DNA of 64,000 nucleotides from Anaerolineae bacterium (GTDB lineage Bacteria > Chloroflexota > Anaerolineae > Promineifilales > Promineifilaceae), in contig JADLAX010000068.1 in NCBI GenBank assembly GCA_020848035.1, forward strand, positions 41,688 through 105,687, read 5' to 3'. Made by a program: the position numbers and the translations under genes. A model generated the notes under the pieces. The model was given only the letters and a program-made list of their open reading frames with translations, was not told where the DNA came from and made no database searches. Position 1 is the first letter of the stretch. Every line of letters begins with the position of its first letter. Shown here piece after piece: positions 15,043 to 22,419 of the stretch.

Positions 15043-15752
15043 CTGGCAAATTCCGGGGTGGTTTCTAAATCGGCAAACCAAAAGGTGGTGTCGAAGGTGT
15101 TGTTGGCCTCGCCCAGCGTGCGCCGCTCGATGTGGCCCGGCGTCACGGCAATCGGCTGGGCAAACAGCGGTCCATCGTAGACAAACGAGTGGTATTCGCC
15201 ATTTTCGCCGCAGGGATCGACGCCTGCGGGCAGGCTGGCAAAAAAGGCGGCGTCCATCTCACGCCCCACAAATCGTTGGTCCAGGTGCTTTTCATTAACG
15301 CAGACGGTGATGGCCCGGAAGCCCTGGCCGACAAACTGCTGGGCCAATTCGGCCGTATTTTGCTGCCAGAGGGGGAAAACGGCCGTCAGGTTTAGCTCGG
15401 CCAGGCGCTGTTCGCGGTAGGTTTTGAGGTCTTCCAGAAAGAGGTCGCCGAAGATGGCGTGGCTGACCCCGGCGGCCACCAGCGGGGCCAGGTGTTGGTA
15501 CATGATATTGTCGTATACGGCCAGGCTGGCCTGGGCCGGGATGGGCACTTTGATGAGCGGCAGGCCAAGGGCGGCGGCTTGCTGGTCGAGCAGGGCTTCG
15601 CGAACGTGGTGCATGGAAATACGGCCGTCTCCCTCCGTCACCGTGGTCAGCAGCGCAACTACTTCGTATTCGTTGGCCTGCCAAACGGCGTGCAGCGCCA
15701 GAGCCGAATCTTTGCCGCCGCTCCAGTTCATAATCGCTTTAGGTTTGTTCAT
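15039..15752 (-). CDS. DUF71 / ATP_bind_4 PP-loop ATPase (diphthine-ammonia ligase-like)
   Basis: Started at 15752, giving 237 residues; the frame is open further but without support. The PP-loop motif WSGGKDSALALHA sits near residues 9-21, followed by the family-typical E-G-D-G-R-I-S-M-H-H and a C-terminal GENGEYHSFVYDGP segment seen in DUF71 proteins. Eukaryotic and archaeal members amidate diphthine on EF2. Bacteria lack diphthamide, so the substrate here is unknown; roles in B12 or thiouridine-type chemistry have been suggested for bacterial relatives. It is translationally coupled to the downstream cyclotransferase. Confidence 0.85.
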   Translation of the reverse strand: MNKPKAIMNWSGGKDSALALHAVWQANEYEVVALLTTVTEGDGRISMHHVREALLDQQAAALGLPLIKVPIPAQASLAVYDNIMYQHLAPLVAAGVSHAIFGDLFLEDLKTYREQRLAELNLTAVFPLWQQNTAELAQQFVGQGFRAITVCVNEKHLDQRFVGREMDAAFFASLPAGVDPCGENGEYHSFVYDGPLFAQPIAVTPGHIERRTLGEANNTFDTTFWFADLETTPEFAR

Positions 15753-15774
15753 TTGTTTTAGGATTTCCTGCTGC

Positions 15775-16269
15775 TTAGGAGTTTTGTTCGCTGAGGGCGT
15801 GGGTGATACGGCCGTACATCCACCCGTCAATTCTGGGCGGCGTCACCCCCAGCTTGCTGAGCATACTTTTAATCTGCTCGCGATGTTCGGTGGCGTGATT
15901 GATAGCTTGCAGCATCACCACCCATGGCTCTATGGCGTAGCCATCATGGTGAAACGTTGCTTCTAGTTTGCCAGACTCGTCGCTGGCCAGCGACAGCAGT
16001 CCTTCGCCGGTAACTTTGGCCGCTTCCCGGATAGCGTCGAAGTTGGGCGGACTTTGCCAGTCAAACACGGGCGGTGTCCCTGCCAGTTGCGTCCAGTAAC
16101 TTTGCTGCGAAGCCATCATGTGGTGCAAAGTGAGCCGAATGCTGCCCTTTGTCGCGCCATCTGGTTCCGCGTCGAGCTGACTGTCACTTAAAGCGGCGCA
16201 AGCCTCGATAAGCTGGAAGTTGGCCCAGTTGTTGTGCTCAAAAAATTTCATCAGTGTGGTGTTAGCCAT
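15775..16269 (-). CDS. DinB-family protein
   Basis: A 164-residue four-helix protein of the DinB/YfiT type. Metal-ligand histidines are visible in LTLHHMMASQQSYW (about residues 47-60) and HATEHREQIKSML (about 125-137). AAGGAG lies 9 nt upstream of the ATG. Members are metal-dependent thiol transferases (bacillithiol or mycothiol S-transferases) or stress-induced proteins. The thiol used in this organism is not known. It precedes the DUF71 gene on the same strand. Confidence 0.85.
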   Translation of the reverse strand: MANTTLMKFFEHNNWANFQLIEACAALSDSQLDAEPDGATKGSIRLTLHHMMASQQSYWTQLAGTPPVFDWQSPPNFDAIREAAKVTGEGLLSLASDESGKLEATFHHDGYAIEPWVVMLQAINHATEHREQIKSMLSKLGVTPPRIDGWMYGRITHALSEQNS

Positions 16270-16491
16270 TGGTCATTTCTCCTTGAAACCGCCGCCACAA
16301 ACTCAGGTAAGCAGCCAATCTTGATTGGGAGGAGATAACTTTACCCATTCCCTTCAAAAAACCAAATGGGTCCAGGTCCAGTTAAGACAAAATTCACGTT
16401 AGTTGACGGCATTCATCGTCCTGATTAAAATGGAACGAATGTTCGACACTCGCTTGAGGCAGTTAAGACAGCCCAAAAGGAGATAGTTTGG

Positions 16492-16905
16492 ATGGCTGAA
16501 AATAAAACCCGCCCAACTGACGATAGTGTGACCGACTTTTTAAGCAATGTTGACCATGAGACGCGCCGTGAGGACAGTTTTAAGCTGCTGGAGATGATGG
16601 CAGAAATAACTGGCGAAGAGGCCGTGTTGTGGGGCAGCATTGTCGGCTTTGGTAGCTGCCACTACAAGTATGAAAGCGGCCGGGAAGGGGATATGCCGCT
16701 GGTCGCTTTTTCGCCACGCAAGCAAAGCCTGACGGTGTACATCATGCCCGGCTTTGATAAATACGACGAGATGCTGGCGCAGCTGGGCAAGCACAAGATT
16801 GGCAAGGCGTGCCTCTACATCAACAAGCTGTCTGACGTAAATGAAGCGGTGCTGCGCGACTTAATCAAGCACTCGTATGACCATATGAAGGCAACCAACC
16901 CTTAA
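16492..16905 (+). CDS. DUF1801-domain protein
   Basis: A 137-residue protein, closely of DUF1801/YdhG length. Typical features are an N-terminal helix with R-x-D, then ITGEEAVLWGSIVGFGSCHY, FSPRKQSLTVYIMPGFD, and a C-terminal GKACLYINKLSDVNEAVLRD. AGGAG precedes the ATG. The function is unknown; structural relatives suggest a small ligand-binding fold. Its stop codon directly abuts that of the convergent M20 peptidase gene. Confidence 0.88.
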   Translation: MAENKTRPTDDSVTDFLSNVDHETRREDSFKLLEMMAEITGEEAVLWGSIVGFGSCHYKYESGREGDMPLVAFSPRKQSLTVYIMPGFDKYDEMLAQLGKHKIGKACLYINKLSDVNEAVLRDLIKHSYDHMKATNP

Positions 16906-18078
16906 TTAAATGCTGTGGATGGCGTTGATGTAAAAGCGGCAGGCGTCGATGATTTGGCGCACGTCGCAGCTTTCGTCGCGCATGTGGGCCAGTTTGTAAT
17001 CCCCTGGCCCAAAGCCGATGGTGGGGATGCCCTGGCTGACGGCCGTAACGGCGTTGGTGCTGAAATCCCAGAAGCCAAACTCGACTGGTTCTGCGCCAAA
17101 CGTTTCACGATAGGCGGCCACACACGCCTGGGTCAGCGGATGATCGCGCTCGATCTGCCAGGGCAGGTGGAACGGTTCGTAGCGCACTTCGTGGCCGGTC
17201 CAGCTTGTTTTGTGCAGCACACCGACGGCCCAGGCGGCATTTTTGCCCGCAATGAGTTGGGCCATTTCCTGTTGAATGGTTTCTTCCGTTTCGCCGGGGA
17301 TCATGCGGCGGTCCAGGTACACTTCGCAGGTGGTGGGCACGGCGTTGAGCGAGGCGCTGGCGCTGGCAATTTGGGACATGACGAGGCTGCCTTTACGGCC
17401 GTTTACCATCGGCAGTTTTAGGTTAAGCTGTTCCACCCGCTGAATAATGTCGGCCATTTCGTAGATGGCATTTTGGCCCTTTTCCGGGGCCGCGCCGTGG
17501 GCCGATACGCCGTAGGTGGTGATGGTCATCTGCGCTTTGCCTTTGTGGCCCAGCATGATCTGGTTGTTGGACGGCTCGCAAATCAGCACGTAGTCGGGTT
17601 TGAGGTTCAGCTCCTGGAAGAGATGTTTCAGGTTTTCGCCGTCGCAATCTTCTTCCATGACGGTGCAGGAGACGTAGATCGTTTTGCCAGCGGCCATTCC
17701 GCTGTTTTTGGCCACAGTTCCGGCATAAATGGCGGCCGCCACGGCCGATTTCATATCTACTGAGCCGCGACCGTGGAGACGGCCGTTTCTTACCTCGCCG
17801 CTAAATGGGGGAATCGCCCACGCGGCCGCATCATTCACCGCTACCGTATCGACGTGGGCATCCAGCAGGATCGTTGTGCCGCCGCTGCCAATTCGGCCTA
17901 CCACGTTGCCCATCGTGTCTATGGTCACCTCGTCGTAGCCCAGCGCCGCCATTTGTTGGGCAGCCAGTCGGATCGCGGCTTCTTCATCGCCCGGCAGGCT
18001 TTTGATTCTGATCAGGCTTTGCGCCAGCTCAATGATGTCGGTTTCTAATTCTGGAGACAGCAAACTTGTATCGTTCAT
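16906..18078 (-). CDS. M20-family metallopeptidase (YgeY/ArgE/DapE-like)
   Basis: 390 residues, close to the length of YgeY-type hydrolases. Metal-binding and catalytic positions are visible: H75 and D77 (DAHVDTV), D108 (RGSVDMKSA), E142-E143 (MEEDCDGE), and a late histidine region. The dimerisation lid lies about 180-290. These enzymes hydrolyse peptide or N-acyl-amino-acid bonds with two zinc ions. It begins 3 nt after the stop of the GIY-YIG gene, so both are probably co-transcribed. Substrate unknown. Confidence 0.85.
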   Translation of the reverse strand: MNDTSLLSPELETDIIELAQSLIRIKSLPGDEEAAIRLAAQQMAALGYDEVTIDTMGNVVGRIGSGGTTILLDAHVDTVAVNDAAAWAIPPFSGEVRNGRLHGRGSVDMKSAVAAAIYAGTVAKNSGMAAGKTIYVSCTVMEEDCDGENLKHLFQELNLKPDYVLICEPSNNQIMLGHKGKAQMTITTYGVSAHGAAPEKGQNAIYEMADIIQRVEQLNLKLPMVNGRKGSLVMSQIASASASLNAVPTTCEVYLDRRMIPGETEETIQQEMAQLIAGKNAAWAVGVLHKTSWTGHEVRYEPFHLPWQIERDHPLTQACVAAYRETFGAEPVEFGFWDFSTNAVTAVSQGIPTIGFGPGDYKLAHMRDESCDVRQIIDACRFYINAIHSI

Positions 18079-18081
18079 TTT

Positions 18082-18561
18082 TTACCAGAGCACGTTGTCT
18101 TCGGCCTTGACGGCCCGTTCGGCCTCAAAAATGAGCTTGCGCAGGCTGGCGCGGCGGCGGAAGGGGGCGTTGGGTGGCAGGTAGGTGGGGGGAACGGCCG
18201 TTGCCACTCGATTGTGCGACACGTTAAAACAAGGTGTATGCTGCCGGATGAGCAGCTGCTCCGCCAGATCCAGATCGCCGCCCACGCTGCCAAACTGCGC
18301 GTCTTGTGAGCAGAAAAGTTCAATCGTGAAGTTCATCGAGCGGGGCCAGTTGACCCAGACAAACCGCCCCACAATCGAATGTCCCTTAAAGCCGCCCAGC
18401 AGATGTTCCCACACGCGGGCAAAAGCCAGGTGCGACTGCCCCACGTAAAAATGCACGTGGTCGTCGCGAAACAGGTACAGATCCAGCCCCTGCCACGTTT
18501 CCGGGCACTGTTCGATGAGAAGAAATCGTTTGAGCGAAAGCGAAACGGCTGGCTCATTCAT
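18082..18561 (-). CDS. GIY-YIG-like nuclease family protein
   Basis: Taken from the ATG at 18561, 159 residues. The segment LYLFRDDHVHFYVGQS (about residues 30-45) aligns with the GIY-YIG core, RVWEHLLGG with the following helix, and AEQLLIRQHTPCFN with the family's E-x3-I-x2-x2-P-x-x-N ending. The first GIY tyrosine position reads Leu-Phe, so catalytic activity is uncertain. The target is unknown. It lies upstream of the M20 peptidase in a probable two-gene operon. Confidence 0.6.
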   Translation of the reverse strand: MNEPAVSLSLKRFLLIEQCPETWQGLDLYLFRDDHVHFYVGQSHLAFARVWEHLLGGFKGHSIVGRFVWVNWPRSMNFTIELFCSQDAQFGSVGGDLDLAEQLLIRQHTPCFNVSHNRVATAVPPTYLPPNAPFRRRASLRKLIFEAERAVKAEDNVLW

Positions 18562-18597
18562 GGGGCATAAGCCTTTGTGCTCTCCCTTGAAAAATAG

Positions 18598-18659
18598 GAC
18601 ACAGATTAACACCGATGAACGCAGATAAGAAAATCTGTGTTATCGGCGAAATCTGTGGA
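18598..18659. repeat. Dispersed intergenic repeat, ACACAGATT type
   Basis: ACACAGATTAACACCGATG, then GCAGATAAG, and the inverse AATCTGTG twice. This belongs to the widely dispersed CACAGATTAACACGGATT-like intergenic words, here as an imperfect inverted pair between the GIY-YIG and LacI genes. Confidence 0.7.
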
Positions 18660-18663
18660 TAGT

Positions 18664-19710
18664 TTACCTGAGGTGATGACCGCAGGATTCCCGAATAATC
18701 AGCTCGGTGGGCAGCACGATGGAAGCTGCCTGCTGGCCCTTGAACTGTTTTTGCATCATCAAGACCTGCATGGCGTAAGCGGCCATGCGCCGTTTGGGCA
18801 CGTCCACCGTCGTCAGGCTGGGGCGCACCATTTCCGCCAGGCCGATGTTGTCGATGGAGACGATGGCGATCTCGTCGGGCACCTTCACACCGTGGTCGTG
18901 CATGGCGGCAATGGCACTGATGGCACTCTCATCGTTGGCGGCGAAAACGGCCGTTGGCCGCTCATCCATCTGCAAAATTTCCACCATCGCCGCATATGCC
19001 GACGACAGGACATGAGACGGATCGGGCGTAAAAACCAGGCTTTCGTCGTAGGGCAGGTTGTGGTCGGCCAGCGTCTGGCGGTAGCCGGTCAGGCGGGCGT
19101 CTTCGATAGCCAGGAAGGCGATCCGCTCGTGCCCCAGCTTGATGAGGTGCTCCACCGCCTGCCGCGCCGCCGCCGCCCGGTCGAAAATGACCGTGGGCCA
19201 CTCTTTCAGCGGCTCCTCCAGGCATACCACGTTGTCAATGCGCTCGGCGATCTGGTCCAGGATTTTTTGGTGATCGGGATTTTGGGCAATCATCGCCGGG
19301 AGGATCAAAATCAGGGACGAGATTTCGTCGCGGTGAATGTTTTTGTTGAAAAAGACGGGGTCGGTTAGGGCGTCGAAAAAGCTGAAAAAGCGCACTTCCT
19401 GGCCCAGGCGGTGCACTTCGTCAAACAAACCGGCGATGATGGTGTTGTAATACGGCCGATCCAGCACATTGTAGCTGTGTCCCCCGGCAATAATGCCCAA
19501 CGACTCTTTAGCCGTCGCTTCACCCAGCTTGAGGCGCTGGGCGTGTTTGTTGGGCCGGTAGCCCAATTCGTCGATGGCCGCCAGCACCCGCTCGCGCGTT
19601 TCCGGGGCGACTTCACGCGGGCCGTTGTTGATGACGTAAGAGACCACGCCGCGGGAAACTCCGGCCCGTTCAGCCACATCTTTTTGGGTAATAATCTTAT
19701 CTTCTGGCAT
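18664..19710 (-). CDS. LacI-family transcriptional regulator of the galactan locus
   Basis: 348 residues. The helix-turn-helix is at residues 8-30 (TQKDVAERAGVSRGVVSYVI), followed by the hinge N-x-x-A-Q-x-L, and a periplasmic-binding-protein-like effector domain from about 62 to the end. It is adjacent to the GH2 gene on the same strand, and an operator-like palindrome lies in the divergent promoter beyond GH2. I infer that it represses the galactan genes and is released by a galactoside. In Bacillus the equivalent gan operon is likewise controlled by a LacI-type repressor, GanR. Confidence 0.92.
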   Translation of the reverse strand: MPEDKIITQKDVAERAGVSRGVVSYVINNGPREVAPETRERVLAAIDELGYRPNKHAQRLKLGEATAKESLGIIAGGHSYNVLDRPYYNTIIAGLFDEVHRLGQEVRFFSFFDALTDPVFFNKNIHRDEISSLILILPAMIAQNPDHQKILDQIAERIDNVVCLEEPLKEWPTVIFDRAAAARQAVEHLIKLGHERIAFLAIEDARLTGYRQTLADHNLPYDESLVFTPDPSHVLSSAYAAMVEILQMDERPTAVFAANDESAISAIAAMHDHGVKVPDEIAIVSIDNIGLAEMVRPSLTTVDVPKRRMAAYAMQVLMMQKQFKGQQAASIVLPTELIIRESCGHHLR

Positions 19711-19729
19711 TTTTTAACTCTCGGGAGAA

Positions 19730-19785
19730 GACCTGACAGGTTTTTCTCGTTTTAACTCACCTTTTTGCGCAAACCTGTCAGGTCT
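19730..19785. repeat. Inverted repeat of two AGACCTGACAGGTTT words
   Basis: AGACCTGACAGGTTT and AAACCTGTCAGGTCT lie 27 bp apart, upstream of the LacI gene. Each also contains the 11-nt palindrome ACCTGACAGGT. It could form a stem, or be a dispersed repeat; an operator role is possible but unsupported. Confidence 0.6.
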
Positions 19786-19874
19786 GCACAGACCTTGCGA
19801 ATTCTAACGATTTCTACGCAAATTGCCGATTTTCCTGGTTGGGAATCAGCAATTCCAAACAAGGGTGTTTTCTG

Positions 19875-20033
19875 GTAGGGGCGGGACAGGCGGGCCAAGA
19901 TCATGGCCAGGCGAAGGGTCTCGCCTCCCGCCTGTCTCGCCCAAAACGGTTGTTGACGAAAGGTTGGGCGAGACGGCGCGGAGACCAGGCCGCCTGTTTA
20001 GTCCCGAACTATGCCGCGCCGTCCCGCCCCTAC
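19875..20033. mobile_element. MITE-like element with 13-bp terminal inverted repeats
   Basis: GTAGGGGCGGGAC and GTCCCGCCCCTAC are exact inverse copies bounding 159 bp, with further internal complementarity (GGCGAGAC and GTCTCGCC words). There is no coding capacity. It fills the space between the LacI and GH2 genes. It resembles GTAGGGGCG-type dispersed palindromes known from other bacteria. No clear target-site duplication is seen. Confidence 0.5.
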
Positions 20034-20034
20034 G

Positions 20035-22236
20035 TCATGTTTCGATTTGCTGGTTGGGTGCGGGCAGGAGGGTGAGGGAAACGGCCGTCTCCCCCAACCC
20101 CGGAGCACAGGCGCGAATGGTGACTGTGCCTGGCTGATGGCGCGCCTTCACGTACAGCGCCGCCTGCCCGCCAATTAGCGGGAACGGATTTTCGCCAATC
20201 AACTCAGCGTCCCCCTCCAACTCAAACGTCACCACCTTGGCGGCGTAGGGCAGCGGATTGCCAAACTCGTCGGTGATGCGGAAGATGAGGCGGGTCATGT
20301 CGGCCCCATCGGCGACGAGTTGGTCGGTGTCGGTGCTCAGCTCCAGCCGTTGGGGCAGGCGGTTGCTGGCGATCCACTGTTCGGTTACGGGACGGCCGTT
20401 CACATAGCCCACCAGGTGTAAATCATAAAATTCGGACTGGCCCCAGGCGCTGTAAGCGTTTAGGCCGTCAATGGTGAACGGGGGATGGGGCAGGTGTGGA
20501 TACTGCGCCAAATCGGGCTGAAATTTGCCCACGTTGATGTCACCGATGATGATTTCCACTTCGTCGCAGTTGCTAAACACCGTCAGCGGATTGTTGCCCC
20601 CGCCGGAGCGGTCGCCCATCGTCCAGTGGGTGGCGGCCTGCAAAACGAGCTGCTTGTTGGGGGACTGCTGGCTTTGGTAGAAGGCTGCGGCCCACTTGGG
20701 CAGGCGAAAAATGTCCATCACGCCGTGGTAGCAAATGCGGTCGCCCGAGCCAAACTCAATGTGGGTCGCATAGTCAAAGGCGCACCAGCCAATTGCCCCG
20801 GCAATTTGCGGGTGACCCAGCTGTAAATTGTGGATTTTGGCGTGCAGCAGGGCATGGTTGATGAGGCGTTCTTCATGGTCCCAGCTTTTGGTGGGGAACA
20901 TATGCCCGGCAAACTCGGTGATGAGGTGGGGCTGTTCGGTGGGGGTGCGCACGCCGTTGGAAAAGTCGTTGTGCGTGTAGACATCTTCCAAAAAGGAGCT
21001 GCCGAGGAAGTCACGCACGCCGCCGGTCTGGCGGGTGGGGTCGAGCTGGTGGGCCAGGGCGTTGGTGCAGCGGTAAAAATCATCGTGGTCGCCGGACTCG
21101 TTCACCCGCACGCCCCACAAAATAATGGCGGGATGGTTGCGATCCCGCTTGATCATCGTTTCCAGCTCGTCCAGGCAAATCGCCTGCCACTTTTCATCAC
21201 CGACGTGCTGCCAGCCGGTGATCTCTTCAAAAACCAGCAGGCCAATCTCGTCACAGCGGTCCAGAAAGTGGGGCGACTGCGGGTAGTGCGAGGTGCGCAC
21301 GACGTTGCAGGCCAGTTCATATTTCAGAATGTCGGCATCCTGGCGCTGGAGGCGGGCGGGGGCGGCCGCGCCGATGTAGGGGTAGGTTTGGTGCCGGTTG
21401 AGGCCAAAGAGGGGGATGGGTTCTTGGTTGAGGTAGAAACGGCCGTCCCCACCAAACACAACCTCGCGGAAGCCAAACCGAGTGGTCAGGGTATCGAGCA
21501 CCTGGCCGTTTTCCCGCAGCGAGACGTGCAGCGTGTAAAGCGTCGGCATGTCAATTGACCAGAGCGCCACGTCGGGCAGCGTTTGCCATTCCAGGCGGGT
21601 GGTCTGGCCTTCAACCGGCTGCTGAAGCCGGGTCACCTGGCGGCCTGCGGCATCCGTCAGAACTGCTTCCAGGGTAAGGCCGGGCTTGAGGTGGCTCAGG
21701 CGCACGTCGGCCAGCAGCCGGGGGTTTTGCACCACGTCGGGCGTCTGCACGAAGAGGTTGTCGATGTGGGTGGTGTGAACTTCGCGAAGATAGACATCGC
21801 GGTAAATGCCGCCGAAGGTGAGGTAATCAACCAGGTGGCCGTAGGGTGGAATGTCTTTGCGCTCGCGCGAATCGACGTACAGGGTGAGGCAGTTTTCGCC
21901 GTCTTGCAGTTGGTCGGTGATGTCGACCGAAAAGGGGGCGTACCCGCCGCGGTGGTTTAGAAGGAAACGGCCGTTTACATACACCTCGCACGCCAGCATC
22001 ACCCCGTCAAAATCAACAAAAACCAGTGTCGGATCGTCGCCCGACGATGTATGCCAGGCAAATTTCTTGCGGTAGGTGGAAATGAACTGGTACGCCTGGT
22101 TGTCCACGTTGTTGTGGGCAAACAATTGGTTGGTATGGGGCAGGGTAATGGATTCAAAAAGCTCGTCTGCTGCATCCAGACTTAATTTTTGGGCAGCAAA
22201 CTGCCAGTTGTCGTTAAAAAGCGCGCATTTTCTCAT
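20035..22236 (-). CDS. Glycoside hydrolase family 2 (beta-galactosidase type)
   Basis: Taken from the ATG at 22236, 733 residues and no signal peptide, so cytoplasmic. Domains in order: jelly-roll sugar-binding (1-155), Ig-like (156-255), TIM barrel (256-about 520), then two beta-sandwich domains, the last resembling a bacterial Ig-like fold. Catalytic residues: E380 in WGVRVNES as acid/base and E441 in LITEFAGH as nucleophile, as expected for GH2. Beta-galactosidase is favoured over mannosidase or glucuronidase because of the galactan context. It is expressed divergently from the transporter genes and would cleave imported galacto-oligosaccharides. Confidence 0.88.
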   Translation of the reverse strand: MRKCALFNDNWQFAAQKLSLDAADELFESITLPHTNQLFAHNNVDNQAYQFISTYRKKFAWHTSSGDDPTLVFVDFDGVMLACEVYVNGRFLLNHRGGYAPFSVDITDQLQDGENCLTLYVDSRERKDIPPYGHLVDYLTFGGIYRDVYLREVHTTHIDNLFVQTPDVVQNPRLLADVRLSHLKPGLTLEAVLTDAAGRQVTRLQQPVEGQTTRLEWQTLPDVALWSIDMPTLYTLHVSLRENGQVLDTLTTRFGFREVVFGGDGRFYLNQEPIPLFGLNRHQTYPYIGAAAPARLQRQDADILKYELACNVVRTSHYPQSPHFLDRCDEIGLLVFEEITGWQHVGDEKWQAICLDELETMIKRDRNHPAIILWGVRVNESGDHDDFYRCTNALAHQLDPTRQTGGVRDFLGSSFLEDVYTHNDFSNGVRTPTEQPHLITEFAGHMFPTKSWDHEERLINHALLHAKIHNLQLGHPQIAGAIGWCAFDYATHIEFGSGDRICYHGVMDIFRLPKWAAAFYQSQQSPNKQLVLQAATHWTMGDRSGGGNNPLTVFSNCDEVEIIIGDINVGKFQPDLAQYPHLPHPPFTIDGLNAYSAWGQSEFYDLHLVGYVNGRPVTEQWIASNRLPQRLELSTDTDQLVADGADMTRLIFRITDEFGNPLPYAAKVVTFELEGDAELIGENPFPLIGGQAALYVKARHQPGTVTIRACAPGLGETAVSLTLLPAPNQQIET

Positions 22237-22294
22237 GGTAATTTTTCTTGTGACGGGTGATTGGATGTGACGGTTTATTCTACTCAAAAACAGC

Positions 22295-22322
22295 TTGACT
22301 TTCTTTTTTGGAAAAGTATAAT
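22295..22322 (+). promoter_or_regulatory. Promoter for the galactan transporter operon
   Basis: TTGACT and TATAAT with 16-bp spacing. Its -10 overlaps the -10 of the opposite promoter. The operator-like palindrome lies just downstream of the expected start. Confidence 0.7.
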
Positions 22323-22343
22323 CTTCGTAACACGTGATGTCAA
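22315..22343 (-). promoter_or_regulatory. Promoter for the GH2 gene, divergent
   Basis: On the minus strand TTGACA (22338-22343) and TATACT (22315-22320) have the ideal 17-bp spacing. The -35 is partly formed by the operator palindrome, so a bound repressor would block this promoter directly. Confidence 0.7.
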
Positions 22344-22353
22344 CACGTGTTGA
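22329..22353. promoter_or_regulatory. LacI-type operator in the divergent promoter
   Basis: TCAACACGTGTTGA (22340-22353) is a perfect 14-bp palindrome with the central CG typical of LacI-family operators. A second half-site, AACACGTG, lies at 22329-22336. It overlaps the GH2 -35 and follows the transporter start point. Confidence 0.7.
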
Positions 22354-22419
22354 TTTAGCCCAGAGCATCGCTGCTCATTTCCAACCGTGCATAGAGTTTT
22401 AACCATTTGGAGGCTCCTG

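Noticed and set aside
19730..19785. Autoregulatory operator of the LacI gene
   Set aside because: The paired ACCTGACAGGT words differ from the TCAACACGTGTTGA palindrome and look like a dispersed repeat.
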